Shown in pieces: positions 11,501-22,563 of a stretch of 64,000 nucleotides of DNA. Under the pieces are notes generated by a model, which searched no databases, had not been told where the DNA came from, and worked only from the letters and a program-made list of their open reading frames with translations. Both the position numbers and the translations under genes were made by a program. The stretch lies in NCBI GenBank assembly GCA_944472155.2, contig OX235277.1, positions 28,158,804-28,222,803 of the forward strand, read 5' to 3'. Position 1 is the first letter of the stretch. Each line of letters starts with the position of its first letter. The DNA is from Trichobilharzia szidati (taxonomy: Eukaryota > Platyhelminthes > Trematoda > Strigeidida > Schistosomatidae).

Positions 11501-14500
11501 TATGTGCAAAGTTCTATGTCGAAAACAGACCAGACCAGACAAGGGAGTGTTGGAAAAGGAATCTAGCCAAGAGTGTATGTTTAAAGGGATACCAGAAATC
11601 ATCCTTAGGATAGCATTAAAGCACTTCACAAATGAAAATTAGATGGTCATGTTTATTTAAGTTTTAGTGGTTAGGAATACAGTTTTTATAGACCTAGGCA
11701 CTCAATTTTCATCCACCAATTTAAACTGTACTATGCCTATTTTCAACCTATTGGACAAAATAACAATATAAAGCCTTACACTAGGTTTCACTTATAGGCT
11801 GGTACACAATTCTGTACCGCGTCAGTGAGATGCATTACATTACATTATAATTTTTGACTATTGGATTACTCAAAATAAAGACAGTGAGAAACTAAGAAAG
11901 GAAAAATTCCATTGCTCAATCAATCAACGGAAGTAACCTATAATATCCAAGTCACTTGAATCTGTGATATTTCGACAAATTCGAGTGACTTGGATGTTAA
12001 AGCACTGATCCACTAGACAAATGACCTTCTCCCAGTGTCCAACAAATCATATAACCTATAATACCTTTAGCTGCAATGAATCAGTTATTCCTGAATACTT
12101 GTTTTAACTTTTTAAAACCAATACTAACACTTAGTTTCAAGTTGATCTTGGTCAATACTTTCCTAAATCCTGGTATTCATTCTTAAAATAATTTTCAGTA
12201 TTTACCTTCCTTTTGGTCGCTATTCTAAGAAATACTTCTTACACATAGTGTTTGTCATGTAAACCTAGAGGTCTCTGATGAAATATGGTCTATTACGCTT
12301 ACATTATATAACAGAATACAACTGTTTCCGATTTTTAAACCCAGGAGTTAGATACATAGGTGCATTCTTTTGATCAATACTGATAACAGTATAGATTTCT
12401 TACGACTGAAATCTTCGACACCCAATAGGCAGACAGCATTGTCTCATTATGGTATGACTATCAGGCTAATTTAAATATCATTTGACAATTAAAAGCTTTG
12501 TATTATTAATATGCTTTCCGAAGACTTGCATAGTTTTGGAATGCAAATGAAATGTTACTCAATAACCACTTGCAGTCAGCCATACATATGTTGTGCGTGA
12601 GGGCTAGTAATGCCTAAACCTCAATAGGTGGAGTGGAGTTTGGACCCATGACTCAATGGCTGAAAGTTAAGCACCCAAATCAATGAGCCACAGCTCCACA
12701 GAGTTTTTAATCTTAGAATTACTTTTGGCAGTGGGTTGTTGGCAGTAGGCCCGGATTCGGTGTACCTAATTAGTTATACAATTGGTGAGGTTGTAAGGGA
12801 TAATATCAATAATCTTGTAGATCAATCTGAGTCGCCTATGGTACTACCCCATGATATCAAATTAATGATAACACGTATAATATTAGGGTATATGCAGTTC
12901 TACTTTATATTCGACGAACCTGGGAGTTTAATTTAATTATTAGTATCTCAAAGAAACAACCTTTATTTTGATGACGACACAATCAACAGTAAGTACTGAA
13001 TAGGTACACGGCACTGACAACTCTGTATATTAAGACTTTCTTAATTGCTTGCAAAACTCTCCTTCAACTTAGTACAAATATTCCACATAAACCAAGTTGG
13101 CACTAGTTGGTAACTAGTATCATCCTTCTAGCCATTAGTTCAGTGTAGACTAAATTCTATCAGTCAAGTTGGAAATGTGGCCACCATTCTAGGTGGCTCG
13201 ACATTACGATGTACTCTGAAGTGTTGTTATTAGATGCTTGGAGTTAAACAAACAACTAAACGCATAACACTAGTTACTAAATAGTGTCCAATCGGAGTAT
13301 CCAATTCAGTTCTACAGCAGGTAAGTCGCGAGCCCAAACAACTCAGTGATAACGTCTGTGAATTCAGCACTGGGTGACACGGGTTCGGTCTCGGAAGGGA
13401 CATGAGTTCCTTCAAGGCTGCAAACACCCCTCGCTGACTGGCGAGTGCCAATAAGCACGAAACCTAGCTCCAAGACTCCCTGCCGACGGCCTCCAACCAC
13501 CTAATAAGGATAAGTATTATGCTTATTTGTTTTCGATACCTAGGCATTCTTTAACGACCAGTGAAAGTAGTGTCTTATACTTCTATCTTTCTCTATACCT
13601 GTATATTTGTGTGCTGTAATCTTTCAATGCGTACGCAAATATCGGCTAAAAACACCCGCTGAGTATAAATTTACACGCCTAGAATAAGTAACGATAAAGA
13701 ACATGGTTTTAAAATAAACCTCAACTTCATTTAGTGAGGATACCTTCTCTTCTTATGAAGTGATAATTTAGTGGTTTCATGTATTTAAATCGTCAGCATG
13801 GGACTAGTGAATCAAACTGTTTTGGCAGCTGAGTAGATAAAATCCTCTGGGAAAATATTTAGCAAAAGTTAATCGATTTATGTTATCGCCATTTATAATA
13901 GAATAACAGACAATTACCAGATTAGTAAGATGCGGAAGACGTGGGGAGAAAAAAGAAGAAACAAGGTTTGTACACCAATCAGTATTACCAATATTACGAA
14001 CATAGTACAAACGTCACCACGGTCGATTTTCAGTCAACTTAGGTAAAAAATAATTCCATCTTACACATGTGGCTGAACTAATATATGAATATGAATGCCG
14101 TAGCAGTTATTCAATATGTACTGACTCCTTTAGAGATATTGTATGTGAAAATTCTAGACACACAACAATAAACGCGGTAGCCCTACAATGCATTTTTAAA
14201 ATATTCTCTGCTTCTCTTTCTACGTCCTTGTTTCCTTCTCTATTCGTATCTTTGAAACTAAACTAACTTACGACGTTAACTTTTCAAATTAACCACCCCC
14301 AAATTGTACTTTTATTGTATTTCCAAAAAACTCATTTCGCCATTTTATGGTCCGTTAAACAACCCCCAAAATATCACTATCAAGATATTGTGTCAATGCT
14401 AATCTGATTCTTTTCATTTTCACTGAATGCCTTATTAAAACAGTTTAAAAATATCAAACAGTCAAAGGGAAGAGTACAACTCACTTTCTTAGAGCTAAGT

Positions 14501-15902
14501 TTAAAGATTGGTGCCCTTTACCGATTGGAGTAGCCAGTGGACCTTTCAATCCAATCCCGTGTTTACGTATAATATCCAGTGATTCTTGTGGCATTCGAAA
14601 TCGTCCATCTCCTGTAGGTCTAGGTGTTACATCCACCGGATCCCATTCAATTGGAACCTAATAATATTTTTAAGGAAATAAAAACGTGTAATAGAGCGAT
14701 TATTCCTAGTCTTTTACTACTACTTTAGTAACGAAGCAGTCCTACAAAAGTGTAACAATCCACGCAAGCTTACTATAATGATGAATTAAATTTCGCTAAT
14801 TCTGAACTAACTCTAAAATTCTTTAATGAGTAAATTCTGAAATTGTTCTGAAATAGCTTGATTATGCGTACAAACTAGAACTCTGCTGGTTTTGGCACAA
14901 CTGGCACTAATTCAACACCGTGCTTTATCTAGGCATTTTCCGAAGCTACTCAGAGCCTACTGGGTTTGCTAATCAGTGTTTTCTCAGACGTCTTAGCCGA
15001 GGTTCAGCACTGACTGGCATTACATCAGAACAAAAAGACTTAATTCAGCGCATAGTGGCAATTCCCCAGCTTTATTTCAGCACTTAAGGCATTATTTCAG
15101 CTTCAGATCCTGTTTTTAAGTTTTCGTCGTATTAATTAAGCGTTTAGTTTTCTTTTCAAGAACGACTAGCGTTATTTCAGTACATCATAGGTTCATTTTA
15201 GGTAGATAAAATGTTCATTTCCCATAAAAAAGCATTATCCTATGCATAGGACAAATAATCGTAACATATTCCATTTGGTGACATTATATTTTAGGATAGT
15301 GAAGGCAAATACTGTTCCATATCAACTTTTTCATACTAACAGAAATATAAATAACCATTTGTTGTAACAGGTTACAGTGGCCACTGCCAAAGAATTGTTG
15401 CACGCTGACTAACTCTATTTCCAAAAGCCCCATATGATACGCTAGCTGACGAAGTCAAAACAAAACTAATGTTGTGGGGAACACTAATGTGGTTCGAACG
15501 GGGAAATTTTACGAGAGTACATTGCTTGGGCCCAAAACTATGGGCTTGCTTCCAGAAATTCCCGGAAATCCTAACGCGATTGCATTCTTCTAGACATTAA
15601 GAGAACCAAATATGAGAATTAGCAATAACTTTTGCGAAATAATGATTTGTAAACAAGTGAACTATGTACCACAATACCTTAAACAAGTTTTGGAAGTATA
15701 GAATTGACTTACTTTGGCAAACTTGAAAATTTCTTGAACAGCTGCAGATATCTCTGGACCTATTCCATCACCTGGAATTAGTGCAACTGTTCTCACAGCA
15801 CGAGTTGATGCTTTTCTGTAAGAGGTAGTGATAAAAACGTAAACTATTATCAAACCTATTTACAACCCCAAAAATCCGCGAAAGGGAGCTCAGAAGCCGC
15901 AT
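8433..15902 (-). CDS. IDH3A: Isocitrate dehydrogenase [NAD] alpha subunit, mitochondrial (5' half, four exons)
   Basis: Catalytic alpha subunit of the mitochondrial NAD-dependent isocitrate dehydrogenase, which oxidatively decarboxylates isocitrate to 2-oxoglutarate in the TCA cycle. The coding exons on the minus strand are 15902-15856, 15815-15713, 14657-14485 and 8562-8433. Spliced, they give 453 nt, 151 codons in one frame. Family landmarks in order are a basic leader, [14 protein letters not shown] (nucleotide-binding entry), [17 protein letters not shown] (substrate arginine) and [19 protein letters not shown] and [10 protein letters not shown] fit alpha rather than the beta or gamma subunits. 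All introns are GT-AG. The final exon ends in phase 0 on a good donor (gtgagt), so more exons are expected at lower coordinates; I searched 1-8430 by eye and found none. The gene looks intact. Alternative: a recent paralogue of the same subunit. Confidence 0.93.
8922..9312 (+). repeat. Dispersed repeat R1, copy 1
   Basis: A 390-bp non-coding repeat with blocks gccaagggtaggtagacttc, tccacgtgtcaacagtgttc, ctgattccaaacct and caccatcccagccct. The 10738-11138 segment is its reverse complement. A diverged relative sits at about 31335-31950. No ORF, no clear terminal repeat; class unknown. Confidence 0.75.
9557..9731 (-). mobile_element. tRNA-derived SINE (subfamily 1), copy 1
   Basis: On the minus strand it starts GCGTCGGTAGCACAATGG, a tRNA-like head with an A box, followed by a B-box-like GGAGTTCGATCCG. 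A body of about 100 bp runs into an A-rich tail (AATAAAAAAAATG). The same head, body and tail recur at 29485-29666. Pol III promoter elements are inferred from the boxes. Confidence 0.75.
10738..11138 (-). repeat. Dispersed repeat R1, copy 2 (inverted)
   Basis: The reverse complement of copy 1 at 8922-9312, with small indels. The pair forms an inverted repeat about 1.4 kb apart within IDH3A intron 3. Confidence 0.75.
11380..11550 (+). mobile_element. RTE family B 3' UTR fragment
   Basis: Matches the 3' UTR of the other family B copies (gctacatggagtgtggcgac, gcaaagttctatgtcgaaaa) and ends in cagaccagaccagac, a (CAGAC)-like tail. It has no coding sequence. Confidence 0.65.
12580..12720 (-). 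repeat. tRNA-like SINE trace
   Basis: On the minus strand, GAGCTGTGGCTCATTGATTT is followed by GGGTCCAAACTCC, which looks like an A-box/B-box pair. A related sequence lies near 2250. Body and tail are not clear. Confidence 0.35.
13310..13500. repeat. Possible tRNA-like repeat of unknown class
   Basis: A patch of higher GC than its surroundings, containing gggttcggtctcg and gactccctgccgacggcctc. Its composition suggests a dispersed element, but no second copy lies in this window. Confidence 0.25.
14485..14657 (-). CDS. IDH3A: IDH3A exon 3
   Basis: This 173-bp exon starts in phase 0 after ATTATTAG and ends with two bases of a lysine codon before GTGAGT. It encodes [12 protein letters not shown], then a stretch with [11 protein letters not shown], then [18 protein letters not shown] and LALRK. 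It aligns by eye with the substrate-binding region of IDH3 alpha subunits without a gap. Confidence 0.93.
15713..15815 (-). CDS. IDH3A: IDH3A exon 2
   Basis: This 103-bp exon encodes [19 protein letters not shown] followed by [15 protein letters not shown]. The acceptor is TTACAG and the donor GTAAGT. It holds the conserved GDGIGPE loop of isocitrate/isopropylmalate dehydrogenases. It ends in phase 0. Confidence 0.94.
15816..15855 (-). other. IDH3A: 40-bp micro-intron 1 of IDH3A
   Basis: The intron runs from GTTTGATA to a pyrimidine-rich CTCTTACAG. Removing it joins the leader to the conserved domain in frame. Very short introns near the 5' ends of genes are known in schistosomes. The donor GTTTGA is weaker than those of introns 2 and 3. 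Confidence 0.8.
15856..15902 (-). CDS. IDH3A: IDH3A exon 1 (start codon and mitochondrial leader)
   Basis: The ATG at 15902-15900 has A at -3 and is preceded in frame by a TAG at 15929-15927, so it is the first possible start. The exon encodes [15 protein letters not shown] and the first two bases of an arginine codon. It is short, Arg/Ser/Leu-rich and lacks acidic residues, as expected for a mitochondrial matrix-targeting peptide. The donor is AG|GTTTGA. The codon is completed by the first A of exon 2, giving the join R-K-A-S-T-R. Confidence 0.82.
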
Positions 15903-15929
15903 TTTCCGCGACGTTAGAAACGCAAACTA

Positions 15930-17380
15930 GTTAATTTAAACTAATGTTGGTGAGACATCCCAAATAAAGTGACTTTTTTCACGCTGAGGCATCATTCAGC
16001 AAGCTTGCTAAAATTTGTCTGTGATATATTCCGAATAGCTTCTGTTTGTTCAAAATTACCTAAATTTAGACAAAGCAATAAGATGTAATTTGTCTGAATC
16101 GGGTAATGTATTTGCCTACATTTTTCGAATACAAAACAGTGACTTTGGGATATTTGGCTTTAGGCCTGTGTCCTCACTGGATATCCAGCCTAAATGTCAA
16201 TAAGTTAAATGAAAGTTCTGAAGCCATGCGCTCTCGTGGATCAGTCCAGTGGTTTATGATTCCCTTGAATAAACTGTCCTCTGGATGTAGGCCACATGAC
16301 CATGACTTTCAAACTCTTTGGTGACATTCACGCAAGCGTTAGCTGTAGAAATGAAGAAGTGGACTAAAAAATTCACAATTAGGTCGCTTCCCTAATATGA
16401 GGTTGTACGTCTTGTGGCCCACCCAGGACCGTGGTGACAGAAGTCAACATGTCACTTCTAGCCTATCAGTTACTGAAACCTGTTACTGATACCAATGTGT
16501 ATCACCTCTTCAGTCCTTTTTATTTTTCGGTTGATTTACATAGTCCGTGGCAGCATTCCTTCCAGGACTCAATCAGCCAGAGAACAACAAAATTAACTTT
16601 TGTTTCCCATTTCGGTATCTGGTTTCTAGGTTGCCTGGTGTCGCATTCACATCATTCAACTCTTCAAAAAGCTTTTCTCAGTCCATGGACAGACTTGATT
16701 AATTGAGATTATATCCACTAGTTACTGACTAACTTAACTGTTTAGTGCAACACTCTTAATGGTAATGAACTATTTAAGGGTGCCCGTCGGAAAGCCATTC
16801 CTGTGGTTTATTCTGAGTGCCTAATATGTCATAAAATCATTTCCAGGAGTGTACAAACCAGTGGGCTGAAATGTGACTCTGCAAGTTTGTTTTTATAGTT
16901 AATGTGATCGCTCTAAACTTCTTAAGCTGACATGCTTTTCTAAGAATGATCCCTCTTCACTAGCAGGTGCACTGCTATCCATGACTGCTAACCCCTCCAA
17001 GATTAAATGTGTGTTTCAAACAATCTTTGCAACAGTAGCGATAACTAAGCAATAACTTATTTGACACATCAGTTTTTGTGTCCGTTAGATAATAGTGTCA
17101 TAGTCACTTTCTCAAAAGACACTCGCTCAATAAGGAAGATGTATTGACAAGTTCACGAAACCGTAGGGTGACCATTATAGCGGTCCTTCAGAAATTGGTG
17201 ACATTCCTGCAGTTGTTTTCACCGACATCCATCTGTTGTTTTCTGATATACACTTTGAAACTGTATTCCAAATTTCTAGGACGCAAGTTCGTAGAAACAC
17301 AACTGTTTTGGATGGCGTAAGCTCGGTTAATTCTGCATTGCCACTCTGTAATACAGTAGTAACTCGAATGCACTTCTCGC
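15930..17380. other. Region upstream of IDH3A, no gene recognised
   Basis: The interval next to the IDH3A start would hold its promoter. I see no TATA box or other site I can support. Open frames at 16106-16324 and 16431-16706 show no domain. Confidence 0.45.
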
Positions 17381-18700
17381 TGCTGTCATACAGGTGAGAG
17401 ATTTTCTGTCAGAAAACCATGAGTTTTGTGATTTAATTTGCCTAGTGGACGACATACTAAGTCAAATAAACGAAATTCAGACGAAACTAGGTCTGTGTGA
17501 CTGCATACAATAGCCACTCTTAAATATCAACGAAAACCGCTCTGATATCTTGAGATTAAAATCTTTATTAGATGTAACCGAGAAAATGCTTGCGGATTCA
17601 GACCCGCTGGCATGCCTTTAGATGAAACATACCGAAATTCCTCCGGATAACCTAACTAAATCAGAAAACCTCTGTCAACGTCCAGGTCTAACTACACTGG
17701 ACTTAGCGCTGTCCTTAGAAGACCTTCAGCAACAATGTGCAATAACCAACACGAAAAAACCGGAACACAGATTGGTGACTCGAGAATCCTTTATTCTCGC
17801 ACCAATGTGGAACCAACACTAAGGTTATTATACACTAAGTCTAAGAATAAATGTCATAACAATTAATCACAATTTTACTTCTGGTAGTATTTCTCCGTCT
17901 TCTAACGAACAGCGAACGATGCAGCGATGACTACAGTATCGGTGACTCCCGCCAAAATATGGAGTTGGTTTTGAGTAAACAACCATGAATTGATCGTTTA
18001 TTCTTCAATCACACTGACAACCTCCTTGACTGCTTTGCCACTGAGGTGATGAAGCATACAGCTACGTCTTATTAGGCTATAGTTCTCAGTATTCTATACC
18101 CAGAATACCCTAAAAATATCAAATACAAGTTTCTGAATTGTTTTGGCATGGTTAAAGTGTCACATGAAGGCGAACAAATTTGTAAATAGTCGACCAGTCT
18201 AACTAAGCCATAGTTTTAAGTTTCAGTGAATGCCTTGATGCCAGTAATTTTACTAGATTTCAAGACCATCCAGGACTAGTCTGTAGTTTTAAGTGTGTTG
18301 CTATAGCTAAGGACAGAAAACCACGTAAATGCAAAAGCATGAGTAGGAACAATTTTGTTGCCATTTCGGGCTTAAACTCACCCAAAGTGGATTGTGTCAG
18401 TTAGTGCTAACAGTAGCACTGAGCGAACTTCACAATCTAAATGCTCGTCAATGCAACCAGAGACTGATTTACATAACAGTATCCCTGTAGTGAAATCTGC
18501 ATGAAAAGGTACCACTATAGCAGGCACTATTGTAGATGATTCCAAGAAAGGTTCAGCTAAACGTAGGAATCACACTAAAGAGAATAAATTTCACAGAGTT
18601 GTAACTTATAATAGTGCGGAATACTTGTATTCAGTAAACATACCAAGAATAAGCATGTCAGCAAACTCATGCTAAATGCAAAGAAACCCTTTCGAAATAC
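17380..18700 (+). pseudogene. Degraded coding-like region, possibly a LINE ORF1
   Basis: The plus strand has interrupted protein-like stretches: DILSQINEIQTKLGLCDC (helical, coiled-coil-like) near 17450, an open frame at 17622-17822, and KDRKPRKCKSMSRNN near 18320. Stops separate them. A decayed retroelement ORF1 is the best guess, but no motif proves it. Confidence 0.25.
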
Positions 18701-19270
18701 ATATATAGGTGGTGCTTTTTATCATACTACAACTTCTTGATGTTGTGGTTCCAATATTCCCGAAACAACTTTCCTCGCCATATTTTCCGCCATAAAACGA
18801 CAACAGGACACCTAATGGCGTTCTAATTAACAGGTTGATGTGTAGATCTTACAACACTGTAACTCATAACGCACACCCCAACCCCAACCACCACTACCTG
18901 TACATGCAGGAACACAGTGTGAATTTCTTAGGAGTCCCTGATCACTGCCACTACCCATAACACCTGGGACTACGTTGCCACGCTTCAACTTCGATGTGTT
19001 CACACCGAGTCCGACCCTCTTTAACCCTCCGGCGCTAACGAGCATACAGATTCAGGTTGTTGTGATATTTTAAGTCAGTTTGTAATTTGCTATGACCCAT
19101 TCACGACATCATTAATGAATTCACATTCCATAATCAATAAGATATCCTAATTAAGAACATTAGTAATGACCACCAGGCCAACTTTGTTATTGATGACTGG
19201 ATCATGTTGCTCATCTGCTATGCTTCATGCGCATTTAGGCGTTGATGATCACACTCTACACCATGCAAAT
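18701..19270. other. Spacer, nothing recognised
   Basis: A C-rich patch at about 18870-18895 gives a minus-strand open frame (18827-19045) that is glycine-rich by composition. No gene is called. Confidence 0.4.
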
Positions 19271-19279
19271 GGAGATTTC

Positions 19280-20640
19280 AAGCGTGGTGGCGGATACCTC
19301 ATTTCACGATTGGACACGATCCAGGAAAAGAAAATGTAATAGCTGACTACTTGTCAAGATCAGATAATGAGACCGAAATTCCAGAAGTAGCATATGCAGA
19401 AAATTCGTTGGAGCAAGACCCCCTGCTACTTGTTGGCCTCTAGAAATCAGATCCTATTTTTAAAACAGTCATCCAGATGATAAGTGGATGCGAAGAAATC
19501 GAGACGTCAGCAAAGAATACAGAGTTAAAGACACTACTGTATCGCAAACATTGACTCAAATTAAACGCTTACGGCATCCTAACTTGGCAAGATAATGATG
19601 GTAGCTGGGTTACGGTGATGTCAAAGAGCCTTCGTCGTGGGGTAATTCAAGAATGCCTCCAACTAACTCATACGACGTTGCAAGGATTTACGATCTAGTG
19701 AGCCAAAGTGAGTACTGGCTAAATATGAGAAGCGATATTTCAAACTACGTTCTCGCTTTCCCACAGTGTGCGTTGACGAAGGAAGATCTGTGCATTTGAC
19801 TGCCACTGCAAACGATTCCCGCAACATCAGTTAGTTACTTGTGGTCACTGAACATAATGGATCCTTTCCGTCAAACATCCAGTGAAAATGAATGAGCTTC
19901 GGTGATGACGCGACATGCCGCGTGTTGGGCGAATGCCGTGGCGATTCCAGATCAACCGCCGAGACTGTAACCGAGGCAGTAACTTGATGTGTTGTGGCAG
20001 ATCACAGTGTACCGAAGGTGGTATTGACGGGTCGAGGTCCCTGTTTTGAGAGTGAGGAGTTCAAGACTCTTCTGAAGGCGTTGTGGATTAAAATAATTAG
20101 AGCAACGCCACATCATCTTCAGATAAATGGCCTAACAGGAAGGAATAATCGTACACTCAAGCACTGGATAGCTGCGAAGGGAGGCAACTGGGAAATTGAC
20201 CTACCATTGTTATTACTGGCACATCGTGCCACAATACAGGGGACACCAAAAATATCGCCCTTCCAGCTTAAGTATGGGAGGAAACCACGCTTTCCCATGC
20301 ACTATAAGACTTGGCCGTAGCAACAACGTGGAAACAGTAAGAGATGGACAAGCGAGCGGAAACAAGCTATTCAGAATATACACGTGAAGCGGAAGGCAGA
20401 CATCGACAGAGCCGGTAAGAAACAAATCAAAGCTTGGAAACCGTTTGAGGTAGGCGATCAGGTGAAATGTGGTGGACCAGGATTTAATACCCATAACTTC
20501 TATAGTATTCGTTCTGCGTAGGCTTAAGGTAAAGCAAAACACCAGAGTTGATCGTTCGAATTACGAATTATATTTCGGGACACAATCAGAGTACGAGGTT
20601 GATTGCATAGCTAGCTAGGGATCGTGCACGAACGAACGAA
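19280..20640 (+). pseudogene. Ty3/Gypsy pol fragment (RNase H end, integrase), dead
   Basis: The plus strand shows the end of RNase H (GKENVIADYLSRSDNE near 19330), a zinc-binding H2C2 region (VLAFPQCALTKE-like near 19745) and the integrase core at 19994-20320 (EEFKTLLKALW, ATPHHLQINGLTGRNNRTLK, LLLAHRATIQGTPKISPF). The second catalytic Asp is Gly (TGRGPCFES) and the catalytic Glu is Gly (GLTGRNN). A zinc-finger Cys is Phe. No LTRs found. Confidence 0.82.
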
Positions 20641-21044
20641 CGAGACACGATAGAGTGTCAAATGACGTACATACTTGACTTCAAGCCTTCAGCCAAACAA
20701 ATCTACTTAAACACTGAGGGTCAGCATCCAGTGTCCAATGATGAATGTTGTGGCTAATAATTTCGGGGAATTGCCAACCGCTACAGCTCGCTCACCCCGG
20801 GTGGGGTTGTAAAGACCATAAGACGAAACCAGCCGGAAGTGGTGTTACCATTGGTGAAACTCCTCCGATCGGCTTGATGGATTGCCTACTGGTCGTCTAC
20901 ATAAGCCAATTGGGAGGATATTCATCGCTTCATTGACTTCCGTCTGTAGTATCTCGTTCTTCACTCGCTCCTTGTCCAGTGATCATTGCACCTTGAAAAA
21001 ACAATAATTATGAGAATCTTGTTGAGGAGAATGTAACTAAATTA
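20641..21044. other. Spacer between Gypsy and CR1 remnants
   Basis: It could include Gypsy 3' sequence (gaacgaacgaacgagacac near 20635 is low-complexity), but no LTR terminus is supported. Confidence 0.4.
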
Positions 21045-21093
21045 ACAGTTTACAGTTTACAATTTATTTAGGATAGTAGGCTATATGCCTGTG

Positions 21094-21921
21094 TTAATCC
21101 TTTCGATTTGTTACACACAGGAGGTCTAATCTCGCCTTGAATGAATCAACGGATGGCGCTGATACAACGTGTTCCGGTAGGGAGTTCAAATGGTTCATAA
21201 TTCGATGCGAAAAACGGATCTCCGGACGTAGACTATTCGGCCGTGGTTTTTGAACCTTGAGGTGATGTCCTCGCAATTGGTTGGTGCTAGAAGGAAGAAA
21301 TAAATTAGATAAATTAGCTCCAAAATCATTTCTTAGGATACGGTATGATAGTAGTAGGTCACCCCTAAGTCGTCTGTATGACAGTGGAAATAAACCCAGT
21401 CGACTTAACCTCTCCTCATATGAGAGGGTTGAGAAACTCCTTTTCAGCTTAGTTCCTACTCTTTGCACCCTTTCTAATAAGTCTATTTCGTATTTGAAAC
21501 ACGGGCTCGCTGCCTGGATCCCATATTCCAAATGAGGTCTGATATAAGTTGGATATAATATACGAAATATATCAGCGTCAAAGTTCGCAAAAGCCGTGCG
21601 TATGGCCCATAATATTCGAAAACCCTTAAAGGGTTGCAGCTCTACAGTTTGTTGCTGTTTTCAAGTGATGCTGCACAACCACTCCCAAGTCCTTGTACTC
21701 AGTGACCACTGGGAGAGTAATGCCATTCATTGAGTAATTGTGCACGTGACTATGAGATTCATGCATAACTACACTCTTGCTTAAGTTAATTTCCGAGGCC
21801 TAGTGCTTACACCAATCACTTAACAAGTTTAAATCTTCCTGCAAAGCAAGTTGATCACTGTTATCGTGTAAAGCCCTCCATATCTTGATGTCATCAGCAA
21901 ACAGTAAGCAGGATGACTTAA
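21094..21921 (-). pseudogene. CR1 reverse transcriptase, C-terminal half
   Basis: It resumes after the nested insertion with VKSSCLLFADDIKIWRAL, so the catalytic ADD is intact. It continues through the thumb to the ORF at 21531-21094 (MEYGIQAASPCFKYEIDLLE ... RLDLLCVTNRKD). Small frameshifts exist between 21880 and 21531. Confidence 0.85.
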
Positions 21922-22563
21922 CTAATAATAATAATAATTTGCTTTATTCCAAAACAGTACTTGTGATACAGAATGGAATTCTCAGCATTTTTACTACAGT
22001 ATTGCATCCAGTTAGTACATTATCAATAAATAGAATTCTACATAGATTGGGGAAACCACAGTTCGTTATTACAACAATACATTGGCATGTTCAGTAGCAA
22101 AGGTAAAGCTGAAACAGTGTTTGAAGGTGTTAGAAAAGTGGGAGCTGTCTTATTAACTGGCGTAAGCGAGAGAAAGAAACAAAGCAGCACATAACGGAAA
22201 AAAGAGAAAAAAGGGGAGAGAGAAAAGGAGAAGAAAGAAAGGAAATGTTGAACCTATTGATGAAGTGGGTTGGAAAGATGAGATCCAGTTGTACTAATGA
22301 CTATTTAATGAGTTGTAGGTGTCACGCCTAATGCTTTCTTTATCACACAGAACGCGAGCTAAGTAGGGTATGGTTGAGTTTTTGTACTTGCTGGTGCGAG
22401 CATATAGTTTTCTATATTGGCTTCTGGTTTTACCTGATGAGATGCAAGGGGAGAATTGTGAGTGAAGAGGGTGGTGTGAGTTAGATAAAATGGACTTGGC
22501 CCATTTTTCACATGAGTCCATGTGCCTGTCAACCAAAATATTAACAAGCTGGTTAAGTGGCAC
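21922..22563 (-). mobile_element. CR1 family B 3' end nested in CR1 family A
   Basis: A 5'-truncated family B copy (PLNQLVNILVDRHMDSCEK ... DTYNSLNS), 3' UTR and (ATT)n tail. It lies exactly between NEIPS and the FADD block of the host RT. The tail ends ATTATTA directly against GTTAAG, so priming on an ATTA in the target is plausible. At most a 4-bp CATC flank is shared; no long target duplication. Confidence 0.88.

Larger units (their letters stand above)
8563..14484 (-). other. IDH3A: Intron 3 of IDH3A, repeat-filled
   Basis: This 5.9-kb GT-AG intron holds an inverted pair of a 390-bp repeat (8922-9312 and 10738-11138), a tRNA-derived SINE (9557-9731), an RTE 3' UTR fragment (11380-11550), a SINE-like piece near 12600-12710 and a tRNA-like, GC-richer piece near 13310-13500. 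The rest is AT-rich sequence in which I see nothing. Confidence 0.8.

Noticed and set aside
13230..13500. Two overlapping minus-strand frames
   Set aside because: Different frames of one GC-richer repeat patch; no domain and no start context.
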